From contig CP114490.1 of NCBI GenBank assembly GCA_027186245.1, positions 6,146,501-6,210,500 on the forward strand: DNA of 64,000 nucleotides. Reading direction: 5' to 3'. The stretch comes from Coriaria nepalensis. Its lineage: Eukaryota; Streptophyta; Magnoliopsida; Cucurbitales; Coriariaceae. Positions 1 to 11,923 of this stretch are shown piece after piece. The stretch's first letter is position 1. Each line of letters starts with the position of its first letter. The notes under the pieces were generated by a model. That model was given only the letters and a program-made list of their open reading frames with translations. It was not told the origin of the DNA and made no database searches. The translations under genes and the position numbers were made by a program.

Positions 1-3000
1 AGACTTCATTCGAACCTCATTCAAATGGTTTAGTGGCTTCAGGAGACTTATTGAAATGATTTTCAGGCGAAATAAATGCACATGTGTCCTTCAAAGGTAA
101 CTAGAAAGTTATGCACAAAATTTGTGTTTGATGTGTGAAAATAGAATTCGTGGGAACCTCATTCATATTATTTAGTGGCTTGAAGAGTCTCATTGATTTG
201 ATTTTCAGGTAAAACAAATACACACGTTTGCTACAAAGATCATTAGAATGTTTTGCAGGAAACTTGTGTCTGAAATACGAAAGTAGACTTCATTCGAACC
301 ACATTGAAAATGGTTTAGTGGCTTCAAGAGACTTATTGAAATGATTTTCAGGTGAAATAAATGCACATCTGTCCTTCAAAGATCACTAGCAAGTTATGCA
401 CAAAATTTGTGTTCGATATGCGAAAATAGAATTCGTCGGAACCTCATTCATATTATTTAGTGGCTTGAAGACTCTCATTGATTTGAGTTTCAGGAAAACA
501 AATGCACACGTTTACTTCAAAGATCATTAGAATGTTTTTCCTGAAACTTGTGTCTAGAATACGAAAGTAGACTTCATTCGAACCTCATTCAAATGGTTTA
601 GTGGCTTCAGGAGACTTATTGAAATGATTTTCAGGCGAAATACATGCACATGTGTCCTTCAAAGATCACTAGCAAGTTATGCACAAAATTTGTGTTTGAT
701 ATGCGAAAATAGAATTCGTCGGAACCTCATTCATATAATTTAGTGGCTTGAAGAGTCTCATTGATTTGACTTTCAGGTAAAACAAATGCACATGTTTACT
801 ACAAAGATCATTAGAATGTTTTGCCTGAAACATGTGTCTGAAATACGAAAGTAGACTTCAGTCGAACCTCATTCGAAATGGTTTAGTGGCTTCAGGAGAC
901 TTATTGAAATGATTTTCAGGTGAAATAAATGCACATTTGTCCTTCAAAGATCACTAGCAAGTTATGCACAAAATTTGTATTTGATGTGCGAAAATAGAGT
1001 TCGTGGGAACCTCATTCATATAATTTAGTGGCTTGAAGAGTCTCATTGATTTGAGTTTCAGGTAAAACAAATACACACGTTTACTACAACGATCATTAGA
1101 ATGCTTTGCCTGAAACTTTTGTCCGAAATACGAAAGTAGACTACATTCGAACCACATTCAAAATGGTTTAGTGGCTTCAGGAGACTTATTGAAATGATCA
1201 TCAGGTGAAATAAATGCACATGTGTCCTTCAAAGATCACTAGCAAGTTATGCACAAAATTTGAGTTCGATATGTGAAAATAGAATTCGTCGGAACCTCAT
1301 TCATATTATTTAATGGCTTCAAGAGTCTCATTGATTTGAGTCTCAGGAAAAACAAATGCACATGTGTACTACAAAGATCATTAGAATGTTTTGCCTGAAC
1401 CATGTGTCTGAAATACGAAAGTAGACTTCATTCGAACCTCATTCAAATGGTTTAGTGGCTTCAGGAGACTTATTGAAATGATTTTCAGGCGAAATAAATG
1501 CACATGTGTCCTTCAAAGATAACTAGAAAGTTATGCACAAAATTTGTGTTTGATATGCGAAAATAGAATTCGTCGGAACCTCATTCATATTATTTAGTGG
1601 CTTGAAGACTCTCATTGATTTGAGTTTCAGGAAAACAAATGCACATGTTTACTTCAAAGATCATTAGATTTTTTTGCCTGAAACTTGTGTTTGAAATACG
1701 AAAGTAGACTTCATTCGAACCTTATTCAAATGGTTGGGTGGCTTCAGGAGACTTATTGAAAGTATTTTTAGGTGAAATAAATGCACATGTGTCCTTCAAA
1801 GATCATTAGCAAGTTATGCACAAAATTTGTGTTTGATATGCGAAAATAGAATTCGTCGGAACCTCATTCATATTATTTAATGGCTTCAAGAGTCTCATTG
1901 ATTTGAGTCTCAGGAAAAACAAATGCACATGTGTACTACAAAGATCATTAGAATGTTTTGCCTGAACCATGTGTCTGAAATACGAAAGTAGACTTCATTC
2001 GAACCTCATTCAAATGGTTTAGTGGCTTCAGGAGACTTATTGAAATGATTTTCGGGTGAAATAAATGCACATGTGTCCTTCAAAGATCACTAGCAAGTTA
2101 TGCACAAAATTTGTGTTTGATATGCGAAAATAGAATTCGTCGGAACCTCATTCATATAATTTAGTGGCTTGAAGAGTCTCATTGATTTGAGTTTCAGGTA
2201 AAACAAATGCACATGTTTACTACAAAGATCATTAGAATGTTTTGCCTGAAAATGTGTCTGAAATACGAAAGTAGACTTCAGTCGAACCTCATTCGAAATG
2301 GTTTAGTGGCTTCAGGAGACTTATTGAAATGATTTTCAGGTGAAATAAATGCACATGTGTCCTTCAAAGATCACTAGCAAGTTATGCACAAAATTTGTAT
2401 TTGATGTGCGAAAATAGAATTCGTGGGAACCACATTCATATAATTTAGTGGCTTGAAGAGTCTCATTGATTTGAGTTTCAGGTAAAACAAATACACACGT
2501 TTACTACGACGATCATTAGAATGTTTTGCCTGAAACTTTTGTCCGAAATACGAAAGTAGACTTCATTCGAACCACATTCAAAATGGGTTAGTGGCTTCAG
2601 GAGACTTATTGAAATGATCTTCAGGTGAAATAAATGCACATGTGTCCTTCAAAGATCACTAGCAAGTTATGCACAAAATTTGAGTTCGATATGTGAAAAT
2701 AGAATTCGTCGGAACCTCATTCATATTATTTAGTGGCTTGAAGAGTCTCATTGATTTGAGTTTCAGGAAAACAAATGCACACGTTTACTTCAAAGATCAT
2801 TAGAATGTTTCGCCTAAAACTTGTGTCTGAAATACGAAAGTAGACTTCATTCGAACCTCATTCAAATGGTTTAGTGGCTTCAGGAGACTTATTGAAATGA
2901 TTTTCAGGCGAAATAAATGCACATGTGTCCTTCAATGATAACTAGAAAGTTATGCACAAAATTTGTGTTTGATGTGCGAAAATAGAATTCGTGGGAACCA

Positions 3001-3400
3001 CATTCATATAATTTAGTGGCTTGAAGAGTCTCATTGATTTGAGTTTCAGGTAAAACAAATACACACGTTTACTACGACGATCATTAGAATGTTTTGCCTG
3101 AAACTTTTGTCCGAAATACGAAAGTAGACTTCATTCGAACCACATTCAAAATGGGTTAGTGGCTTCAGGAGACTTATTGAAATGATCTTCAGGTGAAATA
3201 AATGCACATGTGTCCTTCAAAGATCACTAGCAAGTTATGCACAAAATTTGAGTTCGATATGTGAAAATAGAATTCGTCGGAACCTCATTCATATTATTTA
3301 GTGGCTTGAAGAGTCTCATTGATTTGAGTTTCAGGAAAACAAATGCACACGTTTACTTCAAAGATCATTAGAATGTTTCGCCTGAAACTTGTGTCTGAAA
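1..3400 (+). repeat. Satellite block with ~1420-bp (10-monomer) higher-order period
   Basis: The rare variant aactagaaagttatg occurs at about 109, 1521 and 2940 (spacing 1412 and 1419). The variant gacttcagtcgaacc followed by attcgaaatgg occurs at 854 and 2274 (1420 apart), and cttttgtccgaaatacg occurs in matching places at about 1110 and 2530. Roughly 580-1300 matches 2000-2720 closely. Inside this, 1300-1440 is repeated at 1867-2007 and 2400-2830 is repeated at 2967-3397, both at a lag of 567 bp (four monomers). The block is thus about two and a half copies of a ten-monomer repeat with four-monomer duplications inside it. Confidence 0.8.
580..863 (+). repeat. Representative dimer: A monomer 580-721, B monomer 722-863
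   Basis: This is a clean reference unit with both halves exactly 142 bp. Strings shared by the A and B consensus are gaacctcattca (unit positions 1-12), tttagtggctt (18-28), ttcaggt (51-57), aaatgcaca (63-71), caaagatca (81-89), ttgtgt (111-116) and cgaaa (125-129). The main A/B differences cluster at positions 13-17, 31-49, 72-80, 94-110 and 121-142. The dimer therefore looks like an old duplication of one 142-bp monomer that was then amplified as a two-part unit. The choice of start is arbitrary because the array is circularly permutable. Confidence 0.95.
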
Positions 3401-3419
3401 TACGAAAGTAGACTTCATT

Positions 3420-3704
3420 CGAACCTCATTCAAATGGTTTAGTGGCTTCAAGAGACTTATTGAAATGATTTTCAAGCGAAATAAATGCACATGTGTCCTT
3501 CAAAGATCATTAGCAAGTTATGCACAAAATTTGTGTTTGATATGCGAAAGTAGACTTCATTCGAACCTCATTCAAATGGTTGAGAGGCTTCAGGAGACTC
3601 ATTGAAATGATTTTCAGGCTAAATAAATGCACATGTGTCCTTCAAAGATCACTAGCAAGTTATGCACAAAATTTGTGTTTGATGTGCGAAAATAGAATTC
3701 GTGG
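3420..3704 (+). repeat. Two consecutive A-type monomers (loss of A/B alternation)
   Basis: Monomers starting at about 3420 and 3563 both have the A-type 5' half (tcaaatggtt, gagact-attgaaatg, gcacatgtgtcc). The first ends with A-type ttgatatgcgaaa joined to B-type gtagacttcattcg, in place of the usual A ending atagaattcgtcgg. The join falls inside cgaaa, one of the strings shared by A and B. The sequence shows a crossover between an A and a B tail that removed one B monomer, so the dimer phase shifts by 142 bp here. Confidence 0.85.
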
Positions 3705-3810
3705 GAACCTCATTCATATTATATAGTGGCTTGAAGAGTCTCATTGATTTTGAGTTTCAGGTAAAACAAATGCACACGAAATGCACACGTTTGCTACAAA
3801 GATTATTAGA
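3485..3810 (+). repeat. Source or partner copy of a 326-bp duplicated segment
   Basis: This stretch matches 5769-6094 at a constant lag of 2284 bp. Shared private marks are the A/B chimeric tail (tatgcgaaagtagac), ggttgagaggcttc, the attatatagtggc B variant, an extra t giving gattttgagtttc, and the 12-bp insertion near 3770-3790. One difference is visible: gactcattg here against gacttattg in the other copy. Outside these limits the flanks differ. Confidence 0.85.
3769..3790 (+). repeat. 12-bp tandem duplication inside a B monomer
   Basis: The string aaatgcacacg is read twice in tandem, making the monomer starting at 3705 about 154 bp long in place of 142. The same insertion recurs at about 6053-6074 in the copied segment, so it arose once and was then duplicated with its surroundings. 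It was not noticed elsewhere in the window. Confidence 0.85.
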
Positions 3811-5768
3811 ATGTTTTGCCTAAAACTTGTGTCTTACATACGAAAGCAGACTTCATTTGAACCTCATTCAAATAGTTTAGTGGCTTCAGGAGACTTATTG
3901 AAATGATTTTCAGGTGAAATAAATGCACATGTGTCCTTCAAAGATCACTAGAAAGTTATGCACAAAATTTGAGTTTGATGTGCGAAAATAGAATTCGTCG
4001 GAACCTCATTCATATTATTTAGTGGCTTGAAGAGTCTCATTGATTTGAGTTTCAGGAAAACAAATGCACACGTTTACTTCAAAGATCATTAGAATGTTTC
4101 GCCTGAAACTTGTGTCTGAAATACGAAAGTAGACTTCATTCGAACCTCATTCAAATGGTTGAGTGGCTTCAGGAGACTTATTGAAATGATTTTCAGGCGA
4201 AATAAATGCACATGTGTCCTTCAAAGATCACTAGCAAGTTATGCACAAAATTTGTGTTTGATATGAGAAAATAGAATTCGTCGGAACCTCATTCATATAA
4301 TTTAGTGGCTTGAAGAGTCCCATTGATTTGAGTTTCAGGTAAAACAAAGGCACACGTTTACTACAAAGATCATTAGATTTTTTTGCCCAAAACTTGTGTT
4401 TTTAAATACAAAAGTAAACTTCATTCGAACCTCATTCAAATGGTTGAGTGGCTTCAGGAGACTTATGGAAATGATTTTCAGGCGAAATAAATGCACATGT
4501 GTCCTTCAAAGATCACTAGCAAGTTATGCACATAATTGTGTTTGACGTGCGAAAATAGAATTCGTCGGAACCTCATTCATATTATTTAGAGGCATGAAGA
4601 GTCTCATTGATTTGAGTTTCAGGAAAAACAAATGCACACGTTTACTACAAAGATCATTAGAATGTTTTCCCTGAAACTTGTGTCTGAAATACGAAGGTAG
4701 ACTTCATTCGAACCACGTTCAAAATGGTTTAGTGGCTTCAGGAGACTTATTGAAATGATTTTCAGGTGAAATAAATGCACATGTGTCCTTCAAAGATCAC
4801 TATCAAGTTATGCACAAAATTTGTGTTTAATATGCGAAAATATAATTCGTCGGAACCTGATTCATATTATTTAGTGGCTTGAAGAGTCTCATTGATTTGA
4901 GTTTCAGGTAAAACAAATGCACACGTTTACTACAAAGATCATTAGAATGTTTTGCCTGAAACTTGTCTCTGAAATACAAAAGTAGACTTCAATCGAACCT
5001 CATTTAAAATAGTTTAGTGGCTTCAAGAGACTTATTGAAATGATTTTCAGGCGAAATAAATGCACATGTATCCTTCAAAGATCATTAGCAAGTTATGCAC
5101 AAAATTTGTGCTTGATGTGCGAAAATAGAATTCGTCGGAATCTCAGTCATATTATTTAGTGGCTTGAAGAGTCTCATTGATTTGAGTTTCAGGTAAATCA
5201 AATGCACACGTTTACTACAGAGATCATTAGAATGTTTTGCCTGAAACTTGTGTCTGATATACAAAAGTAGACTTCATTCGAACCACATTCAAAATGGTTT
5301 AGTGGCTTCAGGAGACTTATTGAAATGATTTTCAGGTGAAATAAATGCACATGTGTCCTTCAAAGATCACTAGCAAGTTATGCACAAAATTTGTGTTTGA
5401 TATGCAAAAATAGAATTCGTCGGAACCTCATTCATATTATTAGTGGCATGAAGAGTCTCATTGATTTGAGGTTCAGGAAAAATAAATGCACACGTTTACT
5501 ACAAAGATCATTAGATGGTTTGGCCTGAAACTTGTGTCTGAAATACGAAAGTAGACTTCATTTGAACCTCATTAAAATGGTTTAGTGGCTTCAGGAGACT
5601 TATTGAAATGATTTTCAGGCGAAATAAATGCACGTGTGTCCTTCAAAGATCACTAGCAAGTTATGCACATAATTTGTGTTTGATGTGCGAAAATAGAATT
5701 CGTCGGAACCTCATTCATATTATTTAGTGGCATGAAGAGTCTCATTGATTTGAGTTTCAGGAAAACAA

Positions 5769-6094
5769 ATGCACATGTGTCCTTCAAAGATCATTAGCAA
5801 GTTATGCACAAAATTTGTGTTTGATATGCGAAAGTAGACTTCATTCGAACCTCATTCAAATGGTTGAGAGGCTTCAGGAGACTTATTGAAATGATTTTCA
5901 GGCTAAATAAATGCACATGTGTCCTTCAAAGATCACTAGCAAGTTATGCACAAAATTTGTGTTTGATGTGCGAAAATAGAATTCGTGGGAACCTCATTCA
6001 TATTATATAGTGGCTTGAAGAGTCTCATTGATTTTGAGTTTCAGGTAAAACAAATGCACACGAAATGCACACGTTTGCTACAAAGATTATTAGA
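5769..6094 (+). repeat. Second copy of the 326-bp segment, joined inside a B monomer
   Basis: The segment matches 3485-3810. Its left junction lies in the string aaatgcaca, which A and B share, so the monomer at 5706-5846 begins as B (catattatttagtggcatg), continues as A (atgtgtccttcaaag) and ends with the B-type tail. Its right junction lies in the B string gattattagaa, after which the sequence returns to a duplicate of 5517-5761. The pattern fits unequal exchange or gene conversion at a short stretch of homology. Confidence 0.85.
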
Positions 6095-9000
6095 AGGTTT
6101 GGCCTGAAACTTGTGTCTGAAATACGAAAGTAGACTTCATTTGAACCTCATTAAAATGGTTTAGTGGCTTCAGGAGACTTATTGAAATGATTTTCAGGCG
6201 AAATAAATGCACGTGTGTCCTTCAAAGATCACTAGCAAGTTATGCACATAATTTGTGTTTGATGTGCGAAAATAGAATTCGTCGGAACCTCATTCATATT
6301 ATTTAGTGGCATGAAGAGTCCCATTGATTTGAGTTTCAGGAAAAACAAATGCACACGTTTACTACAAAGATCATTAGAATGTTTTGCCGGAAGCTTGTGT
6401 CTGAAATACGAAAGTAGACTTCATTCGAACCATGTTCAAAATGGTTTAGTGGCTTCAGGAGACTTATTGAAATGATTTTCAGGTGAAATAAATGCACATG
6501 TGTCCTTCAAAGATAACTAGCAAGTTATGCACAAAATTTGTGTTTGATATGCGAAAATAGAATTCGTCGGAACCTCATTCATATTAGTTAGTGGCTTGAA
6601 GAGTCTCATTGATTTGAGTTTCAGGTAAAACAAATGCACACGTTTACTATAAAGATCATTAGAATTTTTTGCCTGAAACTTGTGTCTGAAATACGGAAGA
6701 AGACTTCATTTGAACAACATTCAAAATGGTTTAGTGGCTTCAGGAGACTTATTGAAATGATTTTCAGGCTAAATAAATGCACATGTGTCCTTCAAAGATC
6801 ACTAGCAAGTTGTGCCCAAAATTTGTGTTTGATGTGCGAAAATAGAATTCGTCGGAACCTCATTCATATTATTTAATGGCTTGAAGAGTCTCATTGATTT
6901 GAGTTTCAGGAAAAACAAATGCACACGTTTACTACAAAGATCATTAGAATGTTTTGCCCGGAACTTGTGTTTGACATACGAAAGTAGACTTCATTCGAAC
7001 CTCATTCAAATGGTTGAGAGGCTTCAGGAGACTTATTGAAATGATTTTCAGGCTAAATAAATGCACATGTGTCCTTCAAAGATCACTCGCAAGTTATGCA
7101 CAAAATTTGTGTTTGATGTGCGAAAATAGAATTCGTCGGAATCTCATTCATATTATTTAGTGGCTTGAAGAGTCTCATTGATTTGAGTTTCAGGAAAAAA
7201 AAATGCACACGTTTACAACAAAGATCTTTAGAATGTTTTGCCCGAAACTTGTGTTTGAAATACGAAAGTAGACTTCATTCGAACCTCATTCTAATGGTTG
7301 AGTGGCTTCAGGAGACTTATTAAAATGCTTTTCAGGTGAAATTAATGCACATGTGTCCTTCAAAGATCACTAGCAAGTTATGCACAAAATTTGTGTTCGA
7401 TGTGCGAAAATAGAATTCGTCGAAACCTCATTCATATTATTTGGTGGCTTGAAGAGACTCATTGATTTGAGTTTCAGGTAAAACAAATTCACATGTTTAC
7501 TTTAAAGATCATTAGAATGTTATGTCCAAAACTTGGGTCAGAAATACGAAAGTAGACTTCATTCGAACCTTATTCAAGTGGTTGAGTAGCTTCAGGAGAC
7601 TTATCGAAATGATTTTCAGGCGAAATAAATGCACATGTGTCCTTCAAAGATCACTAGCAAGTTATGCACAAAATTTGTGTTTGATGTGCGAAAATAGAAT
7701 TCGTCGGAACCTCATTTATATTATTTAATGGCATGAAGAGGCTCATTGATTTGAGTTTCAGGAAAAACAAATGCACACGTTTACTACAAAGATCATTAGA
7801 ATGTTTTGCTCGGAACTTGTGTTTGACATACGAAAGTAGACTTCATTCGAACCTCATTCAAATGGTTGAGAGGCTTCAGGAGACTTATTGAAATGATTTT
7901 CAGGCTAAATAAATGCACATGTGTCCTTCAAAGATCAGTAGCAAGTTATGCACAAAATTTGTGTTTGATGTGCGAAAATAGAATTCCTGGCAACCTCATT
8001 CATATTATTTAGTGGCTTGAAGAGTCTCATTGATTTGAGTTTCAGGTAAAACAAATTCACACATTTACTACAAAGATCATTAGAATGTTTTGCCCGAAAC
8101 ATGTGTTTGAAATACGAAAGTAGACTTCATTCGAACCTCATTCAACTGGTTGAGTGGCTTCCGGAGACTTATTGAAATGCTTTTCAGGTGAAATTAATGC
8201 ACATGTGTCATTCAAAGATCACTAGCAAGTTATGCACAAAATTTGTGTTTGATGTGCGAAAATAGAATTCGTCGGAACCTCATTCATATCATTTAATGGC
8301 TTGAAGAGTCTCATTGATTTGAGTTTTAGGTAAAACAAATTCACACGTTTACTACAAAGATCATTAGAATGTTTTGCCCGAAACTTGTGTTTGAAATACG
8401 AAAGTAGACTTCATTCGAACCTCATTCAAATGGTTTAGTGGCTTCAGGAGACATATTGAAATGCATTTCAAGTGAAATTAATGCACATGTGTCCTTCAAA
8501 GATCACTAGGAAGTTATGCACAAAATTTGTGTTTGATGTGCGAAAATAGAATTCGTCGGAACCTCATTCATATTATTTGGTGGCTTGAAGAGACTCATTG
8601 ATTTTAGTTTCAGGTAAAACAAATGCACACGTTTACTACAAAGATCATTAGAATGTTTTGCCCGAAACTTGTGTTTGACATACGAAAGTAGACTTCATTC
8701 GAACCTCTTTCAAATGGTTGAGAGGCTTCAGGAGACTTATTGAAATGATTTTCAAGCTAAATAAATGCACATGTGTCCTTCAAAGATCACTAGCAAGTTA
8801 TGCACAAAATTTGTGTTTGCTGTGCGAAAATAGAATTCCTGGGAACCTCATTCATATTATTTAGTGGCTTGAAGAGTCTCATTGATTTGAGTTTTAGGTA
8901 AAACAAATTCACATGTTTACTTTAAAGATCATTAGAATGTTATGCCCAACACTTGTGTCAGAAATACGAAAGTAGACTTCATTCGAACCATATTCAAGTG

Positions 9001-10089
9001 GTTGAGTGGCTTCAGGAGACTTATTGAAATGATTTTCAGGTGAAATAAATGCACATATGTCCTTCAAAGATCACTAGCAAGTTATGCACAAAATTTGTGT
9101 TTGATGTGCGAAAATAGAATTCCTGGGAACCTCATTCATATTATTTAGTGGCTTTAAGAGTCTCATTGATTTGAGTTTCAGGTAAAACAAATTCACACGT
9201 TTACTTTGAAGATCATTAGAATGTTATGTCCAACACTTGTGTCAGAAATACGAAAGTAGACTTCATTCGAACCTTATTCAAGTGGTTGAGTGGCTTCAGG
9301 AGACTTATTGAAATGATTTTCAGGTGAAATAAATGCACATATGTCCTTCAAAGACCACTAGCAAGTTATGCACAAAATTTGTGTTTGATGTGCGAAAATA
9401 GAATTCGTCGGAACCTCATTCATATTATTTAATGGCTTGAAGAGTCTCATTGATTTGAGTTTCAGGAAAAACAAATGCACACGTTTACTACAAAGATCAT
9501 TAGAATGTTTTGCCCGAAACTTGTGTTTGAAATACGAAAGTAGACTTCATTCGAACCTCATTCAACTGGTTGAGTGGCTTCAAGAGACTTATTGAAATGC
9601 TTTTCAGGTGAAATTAATGCACATGTGTCATTCAAATATCACTAGCAAGTTATGCACAAAATTTGTGTTTGATGTGCGAAAATAGAATTCGTCGGAACCT
9701 CATTCATATTATTTGGTGGCTTGAAGAGACTCATTGACTTGAGTTTCAGCTAAAACAAATTCACACGTTTACTACAAAGATCATTAGAATGTTTTGCCCG
9801 AAACTTGTGTTTGACATACGAAAGTAGACTTCATTCGAACCTCATTCAAATGGTTGAGAGTCTTCAGGAGACTTATTGAAATGATTTTCAGGCTAAATAA
9901 ATGCACATGTGTCCTTCAAAGATCACTAGCAAGTTATGCACAAAATTTGTGTTTGATGTGCGAAAATCGAATTCCTGGGAACCTCATTCATATTATTTAG
10001 TGGCTTGAAGAGTCTCATTGATTTGAGTTTCAGGTAAAACAAATTAACACGTTTACTTTAAAGATCATTAGAATGTTATGTCCAAAACT

Positions 10090-10800
10090 TGTGTCAGAAA
10101 TACGAAAGTAGACTTCATTCGATCATTATTCAAGTGGTTGAGTGGCTTCAGGAGACTTATTGAAATGATTTTCAGGCTAAATAAATGGACATGTGTCCTT
10201 CAAAGATCAGTAGCAAGTTATGCACAAAATTTGTGTTTGATGTGCGAAAATAGAATTCGTGGGAACCTCATTCATATTATTTAGTGGCTTGAAGAGTCAC
10301 ATTGATTTGAGTTTTAGGTCAAACAAATTCACACGTTTACTACAAAGATCATTAGAATGTTTTGCCCGAAACTTGTGTTTGAAATACAAAAGTAGACTTC
10401 ATTCGAACCTCATTCAAATGGTTGAGTGGCTTCAGGAGACTTATTGAAATGATTTTCAGGTGAAATAAATGCACATCTGTCCTTCAAAGATCACTAGCAA
10501 GTTATGCACAAAATTTGTGTTTGATGTGCGAAAATAGAATTCGTCGGAACCTCATTCATATCATTTAATGGCTTGAAGAGTCTCACTGATTTGAGTTTCA
10601 GGAAAAACAAATGCACACGTTTACTACAAAGATCATTAGAATGTTTTGCCCGAAACTTGTGTTTTACATACGAAAGTATACTTCATTCGAACCTCATTCA
10701 AATGGTGTAGAGGCTTCAGGAGACTTATTGAAATGATTTTCAGGCTAAATAAATGCACATGTGTCCTTCAAAGATCACTAGCAAGTTATGCACAAAATTT
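10090..10800 (+). repeat. 711-bp segment duplicated at 12929-13639 (lag 2839 bp)
   Basis: The two copies read the same throughout except for one substitution I could see, c at 10477 against a at 13316. Private marks include gatcattattcaagtgg, aaatggacatgtgtcc, gagtcacattgatttg, gtcaaacaaattc and the A variant aaatggtgtagagg. The lag is 20 monomers to within one base. The near identity implies a recent copying event compared with the 5-20% differences usual between other dimers here (estimated by eye). Confidence 0.9.
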
Positions 10801-11111
10801 GTGTTTGATGTGCGAAAATAGAATTCCTGGGAACCTCATTCATATTATTTAGTGGCTTGAAGAGTCTCATTGATTTGAGTTTCAGGTAAAACAAATTCAC
10901 AGGTTTACTTTAAAGATCATTAGAATGTTATATCCAAAACATGTGTCAGAAATACGAAAGTAGACTTCATTCGAACCTTATTCAATTGGTTGAGTGGCTT
11001 TAGGAGACTTATTGAAATGATTTTCAGGCCAAATAAATGCACATGTGTCCTTCAAAGATCACTAGCAAGTTATGCACAAAATTTGTGTTTGATGTGCGAA
11101 AATAGAATTCG
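10721..11111 (+). repeat. Segment duplicated at 12424-12814 (lag 1703 bp, 12 monomers)
   Basis: Shared private marks are attcctgggaacc, acaaattcacaggtttac, gttatatccaaaacatg and ggctttaggagac. The copies differ at single bases (ttcaattgg against ttcaagtgg; cgttgg against cgtcgg at the right edge). It overlaps the 2839-bp-lag block, so the copying events are nested. Confidence 0.8.
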
Positions 11112-11923
11112 TTGGAACCTCATTCATATTATTTAATGGCTTGAAGAGTCTCATTGATTTGAGTTTCAGGAAAAACAAATGCACACGTTTACTACAAAGA
11201 TCATTAGAATGTTTTGCCCGAAACTTGTGTTTGAAATACAAAAGTAGACTTCATTCGAACCTCATTCAAATGGTTGAGTGGCTTCAGGAGACTTATTGAA
11301 ATGCGTTTCAGGTGAAATTAATGCACGTGTGTCCTTCAAAGATCACTAGCAAGTTAGGCACAAAATTTGTGTTTGATGTGCGAAAATAGAATTCCTGGGA
11401 ACCTCATTCATATTATTTAGTGGCTTGAAGAGTCTCATTGATTTGAGTTTCAGGTAAAACAAATTCACACGTTTACTTTAAAGATCATTAGAATGTTATA
11501 TCCAAAACTTGTGTCAGAAATACGAAAGTGGACTTCATTCGAACCTTATTCAAGTGGTTGAGTGGCTTCAGGAGACTTATTGAAATGATTTTCAGGCCAA
11601 ATAAATGCACATGTGTCCTTCAAAGATCACTAGCAAGTTATGCACAAAATTTGTGTTTGATGTGCGAAAATAGAATTCGTCGGAACCTCATTCATATTAT
11701 TTAATGGCTTGAAGAGTCTCATTGATTTGAGTTTCAGGAAAAACAAATGCACACGTTTACTACAAAGATCATTAGAATGTTTTGCCCGAAACTTGTGTTT
11801 GAAATACAAAAGTAGACTTCATTCGAACCTCATTCAAATGGTTGAGTGGCTTCAGGAGACTTATTGAAATGCGTTTCAGGTGAAATTAATGCACGTGTGT
11901 CCTTCAAAGATCACTAGCAATTA
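10884..11923 (+). repeat. Two tandem copies of a four-monomer (568-bp) unit
   Basis: Region 10884-11355 matches 11452-11923 at lag 568. Private marks are gttatatccaaaac, caggccaaataaatgc, gaaatgcgtttcaggtg (at about 11299 and 11867), aatgcacgtgtgtcc and aagttaggcac or its shortened form aattaggcac. The second copy lacks two bases near 11921 (agcaattaggc). Confidence 0.8.

Larger units (their letters stand above)
3401..6632 (+). repeat. Satellite block with a phase break, mosaic monomers and a copied segment
   Basis: Dimers continue at 284 bp except where noted in the separate entries: two A-type monomers in a row at 3420-3704, a B/A/B mosaic monomer at 5706-5846, and a 12-bp insertion present in two copies. 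Segment 3485-3810 is copied at 5769-6094 (lag 2284 bp), and 5517-5761 is copied at 6096-6340 (lag 579 bp). The remaining dimers are ordinary A/B pairs with scattered substitutions. No gene or element is seen. Confidence 0.8.
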
